From: Sanguinoderma infundibulare
Taxonomy: Eukaryota; Basidiomycota; Agaricomycetes; Polyporales; Polyporaceae
NCBI GenBank assembly: GCA_032821775.1
Contig: JAVLRN010000015.1
Location: 558,001-622,000, forward strand
Length of the DNA stretch: 64,000 nucleotides
Direction of reading: 5' to 3'
Shown here: positions 10,900 through 22,571 of the stretch, one piece after another
Numbering within the stretch: position 1 is the first letter of the stretch
How the letters are laid out: each line of letters begins with the position of its first letter
Made by a program: the position numbers and the translations under genes
Notes under the pieces: model-generated
Databases searched by the model: none
The model's input: the letters and a program-made list of their open reading frames with translations, nothing else
Told to the model about the DNA's origin: nothing

Positions 10900-12113
10900 C
10901 TATTCACAGCCTAAGTACTTGTGGAGCTCGAGCACAGTCGGATGAGAGTCACTGGCAGACGGTGGAATGCGAAGTAGGTTGAAGAAGATCTGAAAAAATC
11001 GGATATCCGAAAGTGTCACAGCCCGTCGTATTAGCTCAGTGGTGAGTCGGACAAAACATGATTGAGACTTGGCCTTGGTGAAGGAGAAATAGCCCCATCC
11101 GTCGATCTCCATGCCCATCAGCGTCGGAAGGGAAATCCATACGACCGATCGAAGATTCCAATGATGCTGGCGTAACTTGGACACGCATGCCGGATTATTC
11201 GACATCTTCGCCGCGCGAGCGGCGAAGTAGGAGGTGAGCGGGTTCGCGTCCACGCAGGTCTCCTGGTTCTCCTTCCAACGGGACAAGGACGCGCGGATGC
11301 TGTCTGCGCACCTCTCAGGATCCGAGCATGCGTCGTGGGTCATGGAGTAGGCGAAGTCGACGAAGTGGCGTGTTACGGAGAAGTCCGCACGTATCAGCTC
11401 TCTCTGGACCTTCAGACAGAGCTCGAGGTCGGTTGGACGAAGGGTCTCCACGGTCCCGTCTGCGCGCTTGAAGTCGTGGACGAGCGTGCCGGGATCGAGC
11501 TGGCAGCAGGCGTAGACAGCAGTGGGGAGCATCTCGGTCCTAGCGAGGAGCTGGAAGAGGTTAACGGCTTCGATCGCATCGCCTGGAACAAGATTCAGCG
11601 GCGAGGCCTTGATTCCATCCGTTTTGGCCCATATCGTGAAGCTGGTGGTGAAGGTGCCTTTGAGCCGAGCGACGGCAACCTCCAGCAGGCCCTCCAATTG
11701 GTACTTATGGGAGAGTCGCGCCAGGGCACCGAGGGAAGAGAACTCAATGACCTTGTCTAAATGAAGATAACTGCTGTGAACATCAATTCAGCAAATCGTC
11801 GAGACAAATGATCAACACCTCGCTTCAAGCCGCCATACACGGCTGTCAACAATTCCCTGAAGTCGTGGCTTGAGTCCGATACGTAAACGATCGGACAATC
11901 GTCCATCGTATCCATTGCTGTTAATGAAGCCGGTGGTTGCGGGATAGTGAAGAGATTGTGGAACACCTCGGAGTGCCGAGATAGTACGCTTTTGTGAAAA
12001 CGGAAAGCGCAGTGCTGGGCAACGACGATGACGTTCCCATCGTCGAACCAGAGGTCAGGGTCCCGCTTTGTCTCCGTCGATTGGCTATCCAAAGACCGGC
12101 TTTTTTCGTCCAT
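10900..12113 (-). CDS. BTB/POZ-domain protein 1 of the cluster
   Basis: Two exons, 12113-11819 and 11756-10900, give 383 residues with one 62-nt intron; phases close. The BTB part spans roughly residues 15-105: DPDLWFDDGNVIVVAQHCAF, FHKSVLSRHSEVF, DDCPIVYVSDSSHDFRELL, AVYGGLKR. It is followed by the helix ALARLSHKYQLEGLLEVAV and a C-terminal helical part with C-x5-C (CSDPERC). The family's later C-x2-C is altered here to NPAC, and an extension of about 65 residues follows TLMGMEIDGW. It diverges from BTB protein 2, whose ATG lies 169 bases away on the other strand, so the two may share a promoter. Known BTB proteins dimerise and often recruit Cullin-3; the target is unknown. Confidence 0.82.
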
Positions 12114-12281
12114 AATCGACAGGGATTGGCGGCTCCAGCGGAGTAGAGGGACTTTACGAGGAAGTTGGTCAGAGTCACGACGGTCGGGGAAGTGCTTTTG
12201 GGCGTCTATTCAAATGGGAGTTGCCGAGTGACGGGCCCTCGACAATTCTCCGAGGAACTTGTCTCAAACCGTCATCTCGCT

Positions 12282-13301
12282 ATGCAAAGCCAGTCTTCGC
12301 CAGCTCCTGACACGCACAGAGGCCCTCAGCAAGATCCAGAACTGTGGTTTGCGGACGGAAATGTCGTAATCGTCGCTGGCCATGCAGCCTTTTGCGTCCA
12401 TTCCGGAATCCTATCGCGCCACTCTGAAATCTTTCAGAACTTGTTCACCGTCCCCCAACCTCCCCATCCGACACCTTCGGACATGATGGACGGATGTCCT
12501 GTAGTCCGCATCCCCGACTCTGCGTACGATTTCAAGCAGATGCTCCACATGTTATACGACGGTGTCAAGTGCGTCATTACTTCCTCGAATAATGCTTACA
12601 CCCGGTGCCGTAAATTAACCGGAGTCCTTCATGATAGGTTCATGCCGCCGGACAAACCGATCGACTTCAGCATCCTCGCCGCCCTTGCACGGCTTGGACA
12701 CAAGTACCAAATCGAGTGGGTCCTCGCGGAAGCGACCCGTCGTCTGAAGACCGTGTTCGCCGAGTCATTGGAACGTTGGTGCGGACGTTTTCACAACGAA
12801 TTCGTCAGCAAACTCTCCCCTCCTCGCTATATCGAAGCCATAAAGCTGTTCCAGTCGATTGGAGAAACGAGCATGCTACCAGCCGCCATCTACGAATGCT
12901 GCCGATACTCATCCCTCCTCTTCGAAAGTGAAAGTGCAAAGCGCGTCGACGGGACCACGGACACTCTCGATCTCCCGACCTTGCAGCTATGCTTCCAGGC
13001 GCAACGCGCTCTCCTTCAACGCGAAGTCAGCCTCAACGCCGAAATACTTGAGGGCCCTTCGGCACGCTGTTTGCAGACGAAGACCTGTGGCTTTGCAATA
13101 GAGGCCCTTTACCGAGAGATCGGGAGAAATCCAGCGACTTACACGTTCGGAGACCCGATGACCGAGAGCTGCTGCAGCTTGGGAATCGAAGACCAGGTTT
13201 GCGAAGATTGTTGGGATGCGCTACAGGAGCGTGACTTGGAAGGGAAGAGGGCGATATGGGCGGATCTCCCAAAGCTTACGGGTGTTGCGGGGAATGGTTA
13301 G
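12282..13301 (+). CDS. BTB/POZ-domain protein 2 of the cluster
   Basis: Exons 12282-12568 and 12638-13301 give 316 residues. The 69-nt intron is a multiple of three and lacks stops, so retention would insert 23 residues; the paralogs show the splice site (LYDGVK then FMPPDKPIDFSILAALARLGHKYQIE). The BTB core reads DPELWFADGNVVIVAGHAAF...HSGILSRHSEIFQNLF...CPVVRIPDSAYDFKQML. The C-terminal part has C-x5-C (CLQTKTC) and C-x2-C (CEDC) followed by LQERDLEGKRAIWADLPKL. The start at 12282 is the first ATG just ahead of the conserved block; an earlier in-frame ATG at 12165 would add 39 residues without family support. Confidence 0.82.
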   Translation: MQSQSSPAPDTHRGPQQDPELWFADGNVVIVAGHAAFCVHSGILSRHSEIFQNLFTVPQPPHPTPSDMMDGCPVVRIPDSAYDFKQMLHMLYDGVKCVITSSNNAYTRCRKLTGVLHDRFMPPDKPIDFSILAALARLGHKYQIEWVLAEATRRLKTVFAESLERWCGRFHNEFVSKLSPPRYIEAIKLFQSIGETSMLPAAIYECCRYSSLLFESESAKRVDGTTDTLDLPTLQLCFQAQRALLQREVSLNAEILEGPSARCLQTKTCGFAIEALYREIGRNPATYTFGDPMTESCCSLGIEDQVCEDCWDALQERDLEGKRAIWADLPKLTGVAGNG

Positions 13302-13485
13302 AATCAAAATGCGGATGCGGTGGAGTAGCAGCTGAACGTATGGCATACTTTGAAACAATTCATATAACCGTGTGAAGGTGATAAAGTTTAAACTCGATGT
13401 CCTAATCAGATGAGCTTGCTCTGTAGTGCAGCGCGCGCTTGGTTTACCCTCACTTTGAGACAGCAACGACGCATTGCCACTGGTG

Positions 13486-14531
13486 ATGCAGTTCTGTACG
13501 TGTCCACTGTAACATTTCCTTGCCAGAGTACGCTGATCGGGGCAATCAGCTTCAACACCACCGCCTTACACGGAAACGGGTCACAAGACACGCGAACATC
13601 CCCCCACTCGCGATCCTGACTTTTGGTTCGAGGACGGCAACGTTGTCGTCGTCGCGGACAGAACCTCCTTTCGTGTCCATCGAAGGGTGCTCGCTCGACA
13701 TTCAAACCTCCTTGCGGATCGCTTGCGATCCGACGATAACCACCGAGTCACGAGTGATGGCGGCGTCGTTTATATTCACATCCCGGACTCTACGAAGAGC
13801 TTCAAAGGACTCCTCCGTCTGCTATATCCCGGACCATCAGAGTGAGTGTCACACTGGAACATGTACGCGTAGAACTCACCGCTCAACATCATCGTGCTAG
13901 GATCCTGCGACAAGTCGCCTCCGATCGCGTGCTCACCTGCGTCTCCCACAAATACCTCCAGGGACTGCTCCCCTCCTCGTTCGACGATTGGAATGAAAGG
14001 AAACACGACATCTCCAATGGAGGCGTCCCGGCCCACCCGAGCCCGCGAGACACGATCAGCGTCCTCAGCGCCCTGCGAAAGATCCAAAGCGATGGTCTCA
14101 TACCCATCGCCCTCTACCTCTGCTCTCAGCTCCCGCCCCGGACGATCCTCTCGGGCCAGCGCTCCAGCGATGGCACGATCCAAAAGCTCAGCAGAGACGA
14201 CGTCGAGCTGTGCTTGACGCTCCGGGAGGAAATGGTCAAGCACTCTACGCGCATGGCGATGCAGCTGTTCGCGGATGCGCCGGACCCCCGGTGCCGATGC
14301 CGCAAGGTCGTCGAGCGGACATACATCGACATAGTAAATGGGGAATTCGAGGACAACGCTCCGCGCACGGACCCGTTGGGAATGTATTGGCGGCGGTATG
14401 TGGATGAGGTGGAGAAGGACGGGCGGAGGGATAAGCGGATCTGCTCGAGCTGCGCATTTGTGCTTCGCGACCGAGATTTGGAGCAGAGGCGGGAGCTTTG
14501 GGACGAGCTCCCGAGGTTGGTCGGCTTCTGA
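13486..14531 (+). CDS. BTB/POZ-domain protein 3 of the cluster
   Basis: Exons 13486-13495, 13550-13841 and 13901-14531 join to 310 residues. The 10-nt first exon (ATG CAG TTC T) followed by GTACGT...CAATCAG is the only arrangement I found that puts a start in frame with DPDFWFEDGNVVVVADRTSF. The BTB core then reads VHRRVLARHSNLL...IHIPDSTKSFKGLLRLL, and the helical part follows (SHKYLQGLLPSSF, GLIPIALYLCSQL). The C-terminus carries CRC and C-x2-C (CSSC) before LRDRDLEQRRELWDELPRL. Part of this 3' end and the following spacer recur inverted at 39976-40720. Confidence 0.78.
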
Positions 14532-14850
14532 GTGGGTCGGTGATCGAGTAGTGGTGAGCTGCAATTCGAATGCAACGACTTGTGGATTAGAGCTCACCTG
14601 GGCACCCAGTGGGACTGGTTTCCAAGCTGTAAAATACCTGAATCCTCACGCCGATGCCACGGCGAATTTCTTGGCGCCCTTGGAATGGGAAGATTGTGCG
14701 GAGATTGAGTTTCTGTTGTGAGAGCCTTGAACGGAACGATCATAGGCAAATACGAAGCTGAGGTAAACGGTAGGCGTTAAGCTGAGCTTGTCGATAGCAT
14801 CAGCGATCATATCCATCGCCCTTTGCACACGCCACCCTCAACTCAGTATC

Positions 14851-15938
14851 ATGGATGGTGCTACGATATTCCGCCGCTCGCCGATCAAGTGCCTCGACTT
14901 GTGGTACGAGAGCGGCGACGTCGTCGTCGTAGCCGGACACGTCGGGTTCCGCGTGCATAACGATGTCCTCTCTGACGGCTCGAGCGTCCTCGCTGACTTG
15001 CTCAACGGCTCGTCTGCTGCGGTAGGGAGCGATGAGCCTGAGGACGAGTTGGACGGATGTCCCGTCATTCGACTCGACGATTCCGTCCACGACGTCAAGC
15101 ATCTGCTTCGTCTGCTGTACGATGGGATAGAGTGAGTACGAGCTAGGCACATGATACACCGGCACACATTTGCTCACCTTTACTCACGGACTCCAGCCTG
15201 GACCAAAACATCGAGCCCATCCGCGAAGTGGAGTTTGCCGACCTCACCTCCGACGCGCGGATGGCGCACAAGTACAAGCTCCACGTCCGCAAGGAAGCGT
15301 ACTACCGCCTGCGCCAACGCTTCCCGTCTACCTTCGCGGAATGGGAGTCCAGGGGGAGCCTCTCCGCAGAGGACGCGATCGAGGTCATCACCCTATTCCG
15401 CGCCATCGGGGACGACGACACCACCACCGCGCACATGGTCGTCACGCTGTACCTCTGCTGCAGCCTCCCGTACAAAGCGCTCCTGCGCGGCAACAGCCGT
15501 CGCGACGGCGTGCTCGCGCGACTGGACGAGGACGACGTGGAGCGGTGCGTGTTGCTGAGGGAGTTGTTGGTGGAGAGGTCGGCGTGGATGGCGGCGAGGC
15601 TGTTCGAGGGGCGGGCGAGCATCCACTGCGTTGGGGCGGACGGCCAGTGCGACGCCAGGATCGCGGAAGTGCGCACTACCATCCTCCATGGGGACTCGGA
15701 TGGGGACACGGTCGATTGGCTGCGGCGGGACCCGCTCGGCGAGTTTGCGCAATCGCGAATTGATGAGATGGAGCTCGAGGGCGTGGAGCGGGGGATATGC
15801 GGGATATGCGCGGGGATGTTGTGTGAGCAGGACCGGGAGCTGCGGCGTGAGCTCTGGGAGGAGATGCCGAGGCTACTTGCGAGGGTTAGCGAGGAGATGG
15901 CGGGAACGAGGCACGAGTCGGATGAGAACGAGGAATGA
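14851..15938 (+). CDS. BTB/POZ-domain protein 4 of the cluster
   Basis: Exons 14851-15131 and 15197-15938 give 340 residues. The BTB core is CLDLWYESGDVVVVAGHVGF, VHNDVLSDGSSVLADLL, GCPVIRLDDSVHDVKHLLRLLYDG. The C-terminal part has MAHKYKLHVRKEAYYRLRQR, YLCCSLPYKALL, C-x6-C (CVGADGQC) and C-x2-C (CGIC) before CEQDRELRRELWEEMPRLL. It is the closest relative of the dead copy at 26400-27110 (shared HKxKLHxRKEAY and RELLVERSAW). The first 37 codons also survive in the inverted fragment at 39976-40260. Confidence 0.82.
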
Positions 15939-17009
15939 AGGCGGCATTGACCCTCGTGTAACTGTACGTCTAAAATTGTGAGGCTGGTGGCATAAACAGT
16001 AACCAGGCGAGACTTACTGGGCTCAACGCGGATAAATCGCAATAGCGTAGGGAAATTCAGGCGTGGAGCAGGTAGTTCCCGTCCCCGGCCCTAATTCCGC
16101 CTTCTCTGCGCTGCTGGTTTAACTGTGTACAAGTAACATCAAGATACAGTGCCACAACGCCGAATATATAAATGAGCACAAACGCACCATGCTCTCAGCG
16201 CGCCCACAGTCAGGAGCAACCGGTACAGCAAGAATGCCGACTCGGATGCTCGCGGCGCCGCGTTGGGGTTCATACTGCAGGCTCGCCTTCGACGGAACAA
16301 GTCCATAGAGCTATCTGGATATCTTTGATGTTCAGTGAGACTCGAGAGCAGATTTTTGGCTTGGTGAACAATTCACCTTCGAAGCTGACATGTCAAGCCT
16401 GGCTCGAGCGATGGCTGGTCGAGGTTCAGCACCTCTCCTGGAGTCGAAAAAGCTTATACTGTTTCCAACATTTGCACAAGCTAATGTTTGACTCAGCTCA
16501 ACGGACGAGACGGACTTGGAGATAGTCAGGAGATGGTTGAGGCTTATGAGTCACGTTTGACGTTGATGGCGGAAACGTGGAATTAGCGCCGAAGCGATGG
16601 CCTGAGAAATGAGTGCACACTCCGCATATGTGGACGTCCACGACATACACACTTTGGCGAGCGGCATCGACGATTTTATGGCTGTGTGCATTGCAGCCTG
16701 AGGTTTGCTCGACTTACTTCACCTGGCGCATTCACTACGATCTCCGAAGGCTGTGGCTCAGGCAATTCGGACAGGCCCCAAGCTCGTTTGCGTGACCGTG
16801 GCAAGGTGCAGTCCGTTCCTTGAGATGCGATACTCGTACGATCCAAGGTACAATGGATTTTATTACGGCAGCGTGAGTGTGAACGCCAGGGATTCGCTAC
16901 GAGACAGGTGGGAAAATGACGGATGCGAGGCTGGTAATGGGAGCTCCATGATGGATTTTGTGACAATGTGCACCTAATCCTTTCGGCCTATCCAACGAGG
17001 TAAATACAA
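15939..17009. other. Stretch without a supported gene
   Basis: Only short frames are seen (16172-16525, 16705-16977) and none matches a family or shows splice logic. It separates the convergent ends of BTB gene 4 and the left DUF6534 gene. GAATATATAAATGAG near 16162-16176 looks like a core promoter but has no gene behind it. Confidence 0.4.
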
Positions 17010-19121
17010 CTAGTTCTCCGCTAATGCTGACATTTCCTCACCTTCGACTCTCCTTGTGGAGAGGTCGGAGAGCTCAAAGGTTGCCGTATTCTCGCTGCGG
17101 AAAGCTCTTCCAAGCCAAGGTTGTTCCGCTACAGTACTATTTCCATAGATTTGAATCCCGGAAGGATGGCTCTGCTGGAGAGATTGTCTTCTGTTCAACC
17201 TGTCCACGTCATATGCATCAATCCTACATTCTAGAAACCGATGAGAGATTGGCATAAGCCGCGAGGAGAGTATTCGTATACACTAATAGTTGGAAGTGAG
17301 CCTGTAAGGCGAAGAGCTCAAATTCATTCGCAAAGGGAGTACGCACACTTTGTGACCACGAATGTCAATGCTACATATATAAGGTTGTTCTGGAGAGCGA
17401 GAGACTGGGTTTCAATTATCATGGCTGTCGGTGCATATAACTTAGGACTGGTAAGAAACACGTACGAGAATAAATATTGGCAGCATAAACACGCTACAAT
17501 ATAAGATCTGGTATCCAAAAGACGTGCCCGAAACTTGAATGGAGTACCTTGTGAGCAAGCCTAGGATTATCAAGCGATCAGGTACCATTACTTTGGGATA
17601 GCATAGCACGGTCCTCACCGGTCGTTATTGAGTAAAGGATTAATGCATCGAGCAAGGAGTCGCTGCTAAAGACATAGTATAAATTCATGACTGGGTTTCT
17701 ATACTTATCGGCGATGTGAAACCCACCTTTTAATCCCATTCCTGCTGTTACGCAAAGCAAGGATCAATATAGTTGTCAATAACCCGTCCGTTGCGAGAGC
17801 CAGTCCAGATGCAACCGCCACTATCCACTTGAAGAATGTTTAGTACGTGGTTGGTCGTTATCGTAGAAAATTCGTGCAAACTTACAGGATGAGGGACGAG
17901 CCCCGCGTATTCCGTCAGCGTCGGAGCCCTGACAAGGCTGTAATCCGCTGTGTGTCAATTTTACTAGTCCGCTTCGAGGATTATCCATGTACCTATCCAC
18001 CGTGATAGCTACCGAGAGAGTCAACGAAAGGAAAAAGAACGCTGAGAGGGAGATAGCTGACCTAGCGAAAAGCCTGCATCGTGGTTATCAAAAGTGAGTC
18101 TTGCGCGGGACGGACGAGGTGACCGGCGACCTCACCAAGTTCGCTGAGGAGAAGCGCAGCCTTGATTGTTTGTAAGCTCAAGTTACGGATAATGACGGGA
18201 TGCATCCTACCGCGAGTATTGCCCATCGGCGGAATTGTCTTCCAACTGAGACAATGGTGAATGGACTCCGGTGTATTGTTACCAAAGCAAATACTGACAT
18301 ATGTACGCTCTACGGACAAAAAACCTGCACCAAAATAAGCATAATTTATATCACACATTACCCGTAGAGAAGGTCGTACACTTACGCTTGAGTCAACGCG
18401 ACAATGATTCCCTTCAAATAGCATGCGAGCTGAGTCCGCAATTGAAACACGAATGATATCCGGGTTACTGACTGATAATACCGGTAGGATCTGGTTTGCC
18501 TTGTGAAATGCGGTCCGACTATTACACAGAAATGGCTGCTCACGTATACATCACTATGCCAGATTTACATGACTGATCAGCGAAACTGAGCCGGGATGCA
18601 ATCATCCGAACATGCACACGTACTGCAGAATGGCGTGTTGAAGGAGCAACGGGTTTGAATAGCCGGTAACGAACAGGAAATAGCTGAAGGATCGTCACCC
18701 CATCCGCCCTCAAAGTAAATTGTGGAGGTCGCGACGGACCAGATATGAACACATAGAGCTGTGTGGAGAGTTTCAAAGGTGCTGCCGCGTACCATGCAGC
18801 GGTGAGAAAAGCACGGGCTGAATGCTAGAATGATAGCCACTCACACCGCCATGAGGACCTGCAACACGAAAAGCGTCACTATCTCTAGCGTCTAGTAAAA
18901 TTCAACTTGTCGACCCACCAGAGCCTTCAGGTAGAAGGCGTCATCCGGATATGCTAGATAGTAGCGGTGCGTCTGATGTATTATACCGCCATATAGTCTG
19001 AAGGACGTATCATGAATGTGTGTCCCAGTGCCGATCATTGTACTGTGACTCACATGAGCGAAAAGTAGGTCCCAATAAGGGCCGCCCCGAAGGTAGTATC
19101 GAGCTGAGGGGTGTTGTTCAT
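17010..19121 (-). CDS. DUF6534-family seven-helix membrane protein, left copy (one splice donor lost)
   Basis: The minus-strand frame starts at 19121 (MNNTPQLDTTFGAALIGTYF) and proceeds through many small exons: 19121-19054, 18997-18919, 18858-18845, 18781-18740, 18683-18624 and on to 17199-17010. Their 5' sizes (79, 14, 42 nt) equal those of the right copy. Landmarks: LYGGIIHQTHRYYLAYPDD, TFETLHTALCVHICYFLFV, QAFFVRRAYIFGRQFRRWAI, WIVAVASGLALATDGLLTT, SSDSLLDALILYSITTG, VYTNTLLAALNRRQS. This is the DUF6534 pattern of fungal seven-helix proteins of unknown function. The last donor reads TTATGC where GTATGC is expected (+1 at 17257), so reading through would end after NTLLAAYA plus a few residues instead of LNRRQS. 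Internal exons were placed by comparison, not by transcripts. Confidence 0.7.
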
Positions 19122-19454
19122 AACGTCAAAGGTAAGCAGGCGTTGAAGCGGTACAATCCGAGACTAGTGTGCAGCCTAGTAGTCCGTATCAGGAGCTCAG
19201 CTCAGAACGGGTCTTTATATGTATCCCCGGCCAGTGTCGAAACCTTGTGCGAGACGCTAGTGTGGCAGGATAATTGAGTTGTGCCTGCTATTTGTGAAGA
19301 GCCAACGAACTTTGTCCGATCAGTGCTGTGCCTGTCTGGACATACTCTAATCCACATACGCTTCGGTGGGCTGAGCCATAAGGTCATCGAGGATGCGTCG
19401 AAGAGACTGCACTGCACCGCAGCACATCTATCAAACCACAGAAGTTCATCACGG

Positions 19455-19850
19455 TAATTATAACTTGAACAAGTACGTGAGCCGGGTGCAGAGCAATATC
19501 GTCACAGAAGGGATACATGCCGTTGACAGAACAGCCTTCCTGCATCTCAAACCAATGCAAACCTTGTATCAGCGGCTGCTGGTCTCGACTGGATATCAGG
19601 ACGATGAGATCCCAATCACTCTCCAGCCATCCATCGAACTATATGTGCTGACTGAGATCAAGAGATGAGTTCTGGCTCCGAGCCAAAAGCATCCCCATAC
19701 CGACATGCGTCCCCAGCGACCCCCTGATCGTGTAAGCTCGGATCACGGCCGATGCCACATCCGCCCCACCATGCTGGCGTCGACCTTCCGCACCATGTGA
19801 CACATCATAGAGCGTGATATTCGAGATCCGTATCAAGAAACTTGTCGGTC
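19455..19850 (+). repeat. Dispersed repeat B, copy 1
   Basis: A block running from TAACTTGAACAAGTACGTGA through GGGATACATGCCG, CAGCGGCTGCTGGT and ATGAGTTCTGGCTCC to GTCGGTCGTGGACAG recurs inverted at 47525-47990. One frame is shared (YVSRVQSNIVTEGIHA...TLYQRLL.ST.YQDDE.PITLQPSIEL.LTEIKR) but this copy lacks about 60 bases present in the other. It lies in the spacer between the two DUF6534 genes. Origin unknown; possibly a relic of a mobile or host gene sequence. Confidence 0.6.
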
Positions 19851-19927
19851 GTGGACAGAGTGCAGGTCTAGGTAGGTTGCCTCCGTGACCCCGATCGTGT
19901 CCTTAGGATACAGGTCCTCTCCGACGT

Positions 19928-22187
19928 TCATGACCTCCATCGCGGAAGTCTTTGATTCGCAGTCGTCTGCAGGTGGCACAAGTTGGCTCGGAAATGAAAC
20001 TTGCGACAGCGAGCGAACGACGTACCGCGGAGGTGGTCCGAGGGCAACTCGGGCAACTCTATCGTAACGGGCAGGTCGAAGGCCACACGAGACGGCTGGA
20101 GGCGTGCGCAGGATAATTCGGTTTCGGAACGGTCGATGTATGCTTGTTCCCGGAGGGACTGTCTCGAGTTTAACCTAATCGAGGGGTCGATGCAACCGCG
20201 ACTTTGAGTACAATTAAATGCGGCAGCAGTGAGCCCCCGGCACGTACGCAGCGAGAAGAGTATTCGCATATACTGATAACGAGAACGGACAGTTAGTCTT
20301 GATAAGCAGGAGCGTACATTATGACATACGCACACTTTGTAGACACCAGGGATAGCGCAGTGTAGATGAGGTCCGCCGGCCGTAGTACCACCTGGTATCC
20401 GGATCCACATTTAGTCACCTATCTCGCACTGCGTGAGCGAAAGGCAGGACCACTCACGAAAAGGAACAAGGTGAACATCGACAGGCTGTGCTTGAGACAT
20501 GAGATTAAAGACGACCAACTGCGTCATTACTGCAAGCAGCACAGTACCTTGTTAGGAGCCCTGCCAAGAATCTGAGTCAGTAGAAGAGGTCGAGGCAGGG
20601 ATTCATACGCAGCTCACCTGTGGTAATGGTGTACAAGACTAACACGTCCAGCATCGAGTCCGTCCTGCAAAACGGCACATCGGCTCGCGCGTCTCCTAGT
20701 GGACGATCATGACGTACTGCTTCAGTCCGCTACGGCCTTGACGGAGCGCGATGATGAGGACGGTGGTCAATATGCCGTCCGCACACATTGACAAGGCGGA
20801 TGCGGTTGCTATGATCCACTGCAAAGCACTTCAGACCCGAGTCTGGGAACGCAGTAGTCCCGTGTCGTACTAACCGTATCGGGCACAAACGAAGAGAACC
20901 CTCGGTTTGTAAGAAATAACCTGATTAGCAGAGGGCGGATAAGTTACTCGGTCGGGCACGAGTTGCGGAGCATGACGGACTCGACGACGGTGGAAACTAG
21001 AATATGTGTAAGCAACCAAGGATGCTTTTTTTCGGAATGGAAATGTCATACCAACGCAGAAACCTGTAGGGCAGTTCAAGGACGTTCGAGTGTTGCATCG
21101 TTATGACCGATATATCGTAAGGAGGGCACGCGCAGAACATACCGAACTGTCCGATGAGAGAGAAAATCTGGACAGGATTAGTCAATACGACGAACTCTGA
21201 TTGTCAGCCATCAGGACTCAACGTACGGCGAGGAAGACCCATACTCTGTACCGTCGTCCGACTAGCATCAGATCAAGAGCACCTCAGTACACACATTGCT
21301 GAACAGTATGCAGGCGTCGGTGTACTGACGGACGTAAGCACGGCGCGCGAAGAACCTGAAAGGATTGTGAGCGGGTCAGTCATCGCAAGGGAGGCAAATG
21401 CTCACGCTTGGGATATTCCGATCACCAGACCCTACGACGATCCGCTCAGTGCGCAACTTCAGGTGAAGACGCAGTCGACGACTGACCGTGAGGATTGGTA
21501 GTACCTGTAGTCACGAATCGGCGTTAGCGAGGTCGGAGGCCAGAGGGGAACCACGTACTTGAAGCGTGCTATGGCAGACCCGGTCAGGCCATCAGCAGTA
21601 CAAGCGTCGTGCATGGATGCATGCATTTGACTCACGCAACGGGTCGCTGAAGCATCAAGGGATTTGCATAGCTTGCGACAAGGTAGTAGTAACTAAAGGA
21701 TTGTCGGTGGTGTCGGGATAATCGTGAAATGACGGGATGCGCGCACCAAGTATGGCAACTCAGCGCCATGTGTGCCGTCTCGAGGATGCTAGATGGCCCG
21801 ATGTCCCAGATGGTGGACATTTAGAAGGCCAGCAGCATATACAGTCGGCGTAGGACTCACACCGTAGCGTATACCTAGGGAGTAATCGCAAGGTTTAACG
21901 GAGGAAACGATCATTGCGGATTCGATACGCACCGCAGACTTGAGCAAAAGCTTATCGGACGGGAACATACCATGGTACCGGTAGGCCTGGTGGAGGGTCA
22001 TACCATAAAGCCTGATGGCACGCTCATTAAAGATGTCGACCGATGGCGAAAGCCTGAAAATTACTCACATGAGCCCGATGAATGTCCCGATGAGAACGGC
22101 ACCGAAGGTGTCATCAAGAGAAGCACTTGGGGTGCGCCCCGCAAGGGCTGCAGTTGCAAAGGTCGTCGAAAGGGGTGGAAGGAACAT
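19928..22187 (-). CDS. DUF6534-family seven-helix membrane protein, right copy
   Basis: The start at 22187 gives MFLPPLSTTFATAALAGRTP then DDTFGAVLIGTFIGLM. Exons 22187-22069, 22011-21933, 21874-21861, 21788-21747, 21692-21636, 21568-21559, 21504-21487, 21431-21406, 21355-21330 and 21261-21227 join in phase, followed by further small exons to the stop at 19928. Landmarks: LYGMTLHQAYRYHGMFPSDK, VILETAHMALSCHTCYYYLV, LTGLVIGISQAFFARRAYVL, GRRYRVWVFLAIFSLIGQFG, TDSMLDVLVLYTITTG, NTLLAALNSRQSLREQ. NTLLAxLNSR is the usual end of the membrane part in this family. Here the donor GTACGT before the last exon is intact, unlike in the left copy. Some exons are only 10-26 nt, unusually small. Function unknown; membrane location inferred. 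Confidence 0.72.
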
Positions 22188-22571
22188 CGGAGCACCCGAA
22201 ATTCATTACCAAAACCTTGGAGCTTTTGTAGGAGATGTATCATTAGGTTGAGGGTCGGGGGGAGAACAGATCGATCTACGCCGCAGAACAGAACAAGATG
22301 GCGCGGGGCGCACTCCGGGTTGACAGCCACGATTGGTATCAAGAGAAGAGTATCGATCTAGACATAATAAAACTTTGTTCAATGTGGAATATATCCATGA
22401 TTGTCGAGAAACGCCTACATCCGCGCACATAGCGTCAAATTGGAATCGCGGGATCCGCTAACACCGGCGATGAGCTAGGTTCGACTGAGCTGCTGACCTC
22501 AAGGTTTGATACTCGTCCGCCGCAGGCCACCCTGTCCCCAAATCGCTTGACAAGGCTTGATAAGTGGCGGC

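Noticed and set aside
22061..22361. Frames on both strands over the first exon of the right DUF6534 gene
   Set aside because: Only the minus-strand frame with DDTFGAVLIGTFIGLM matches the paralog; the others are shadows.
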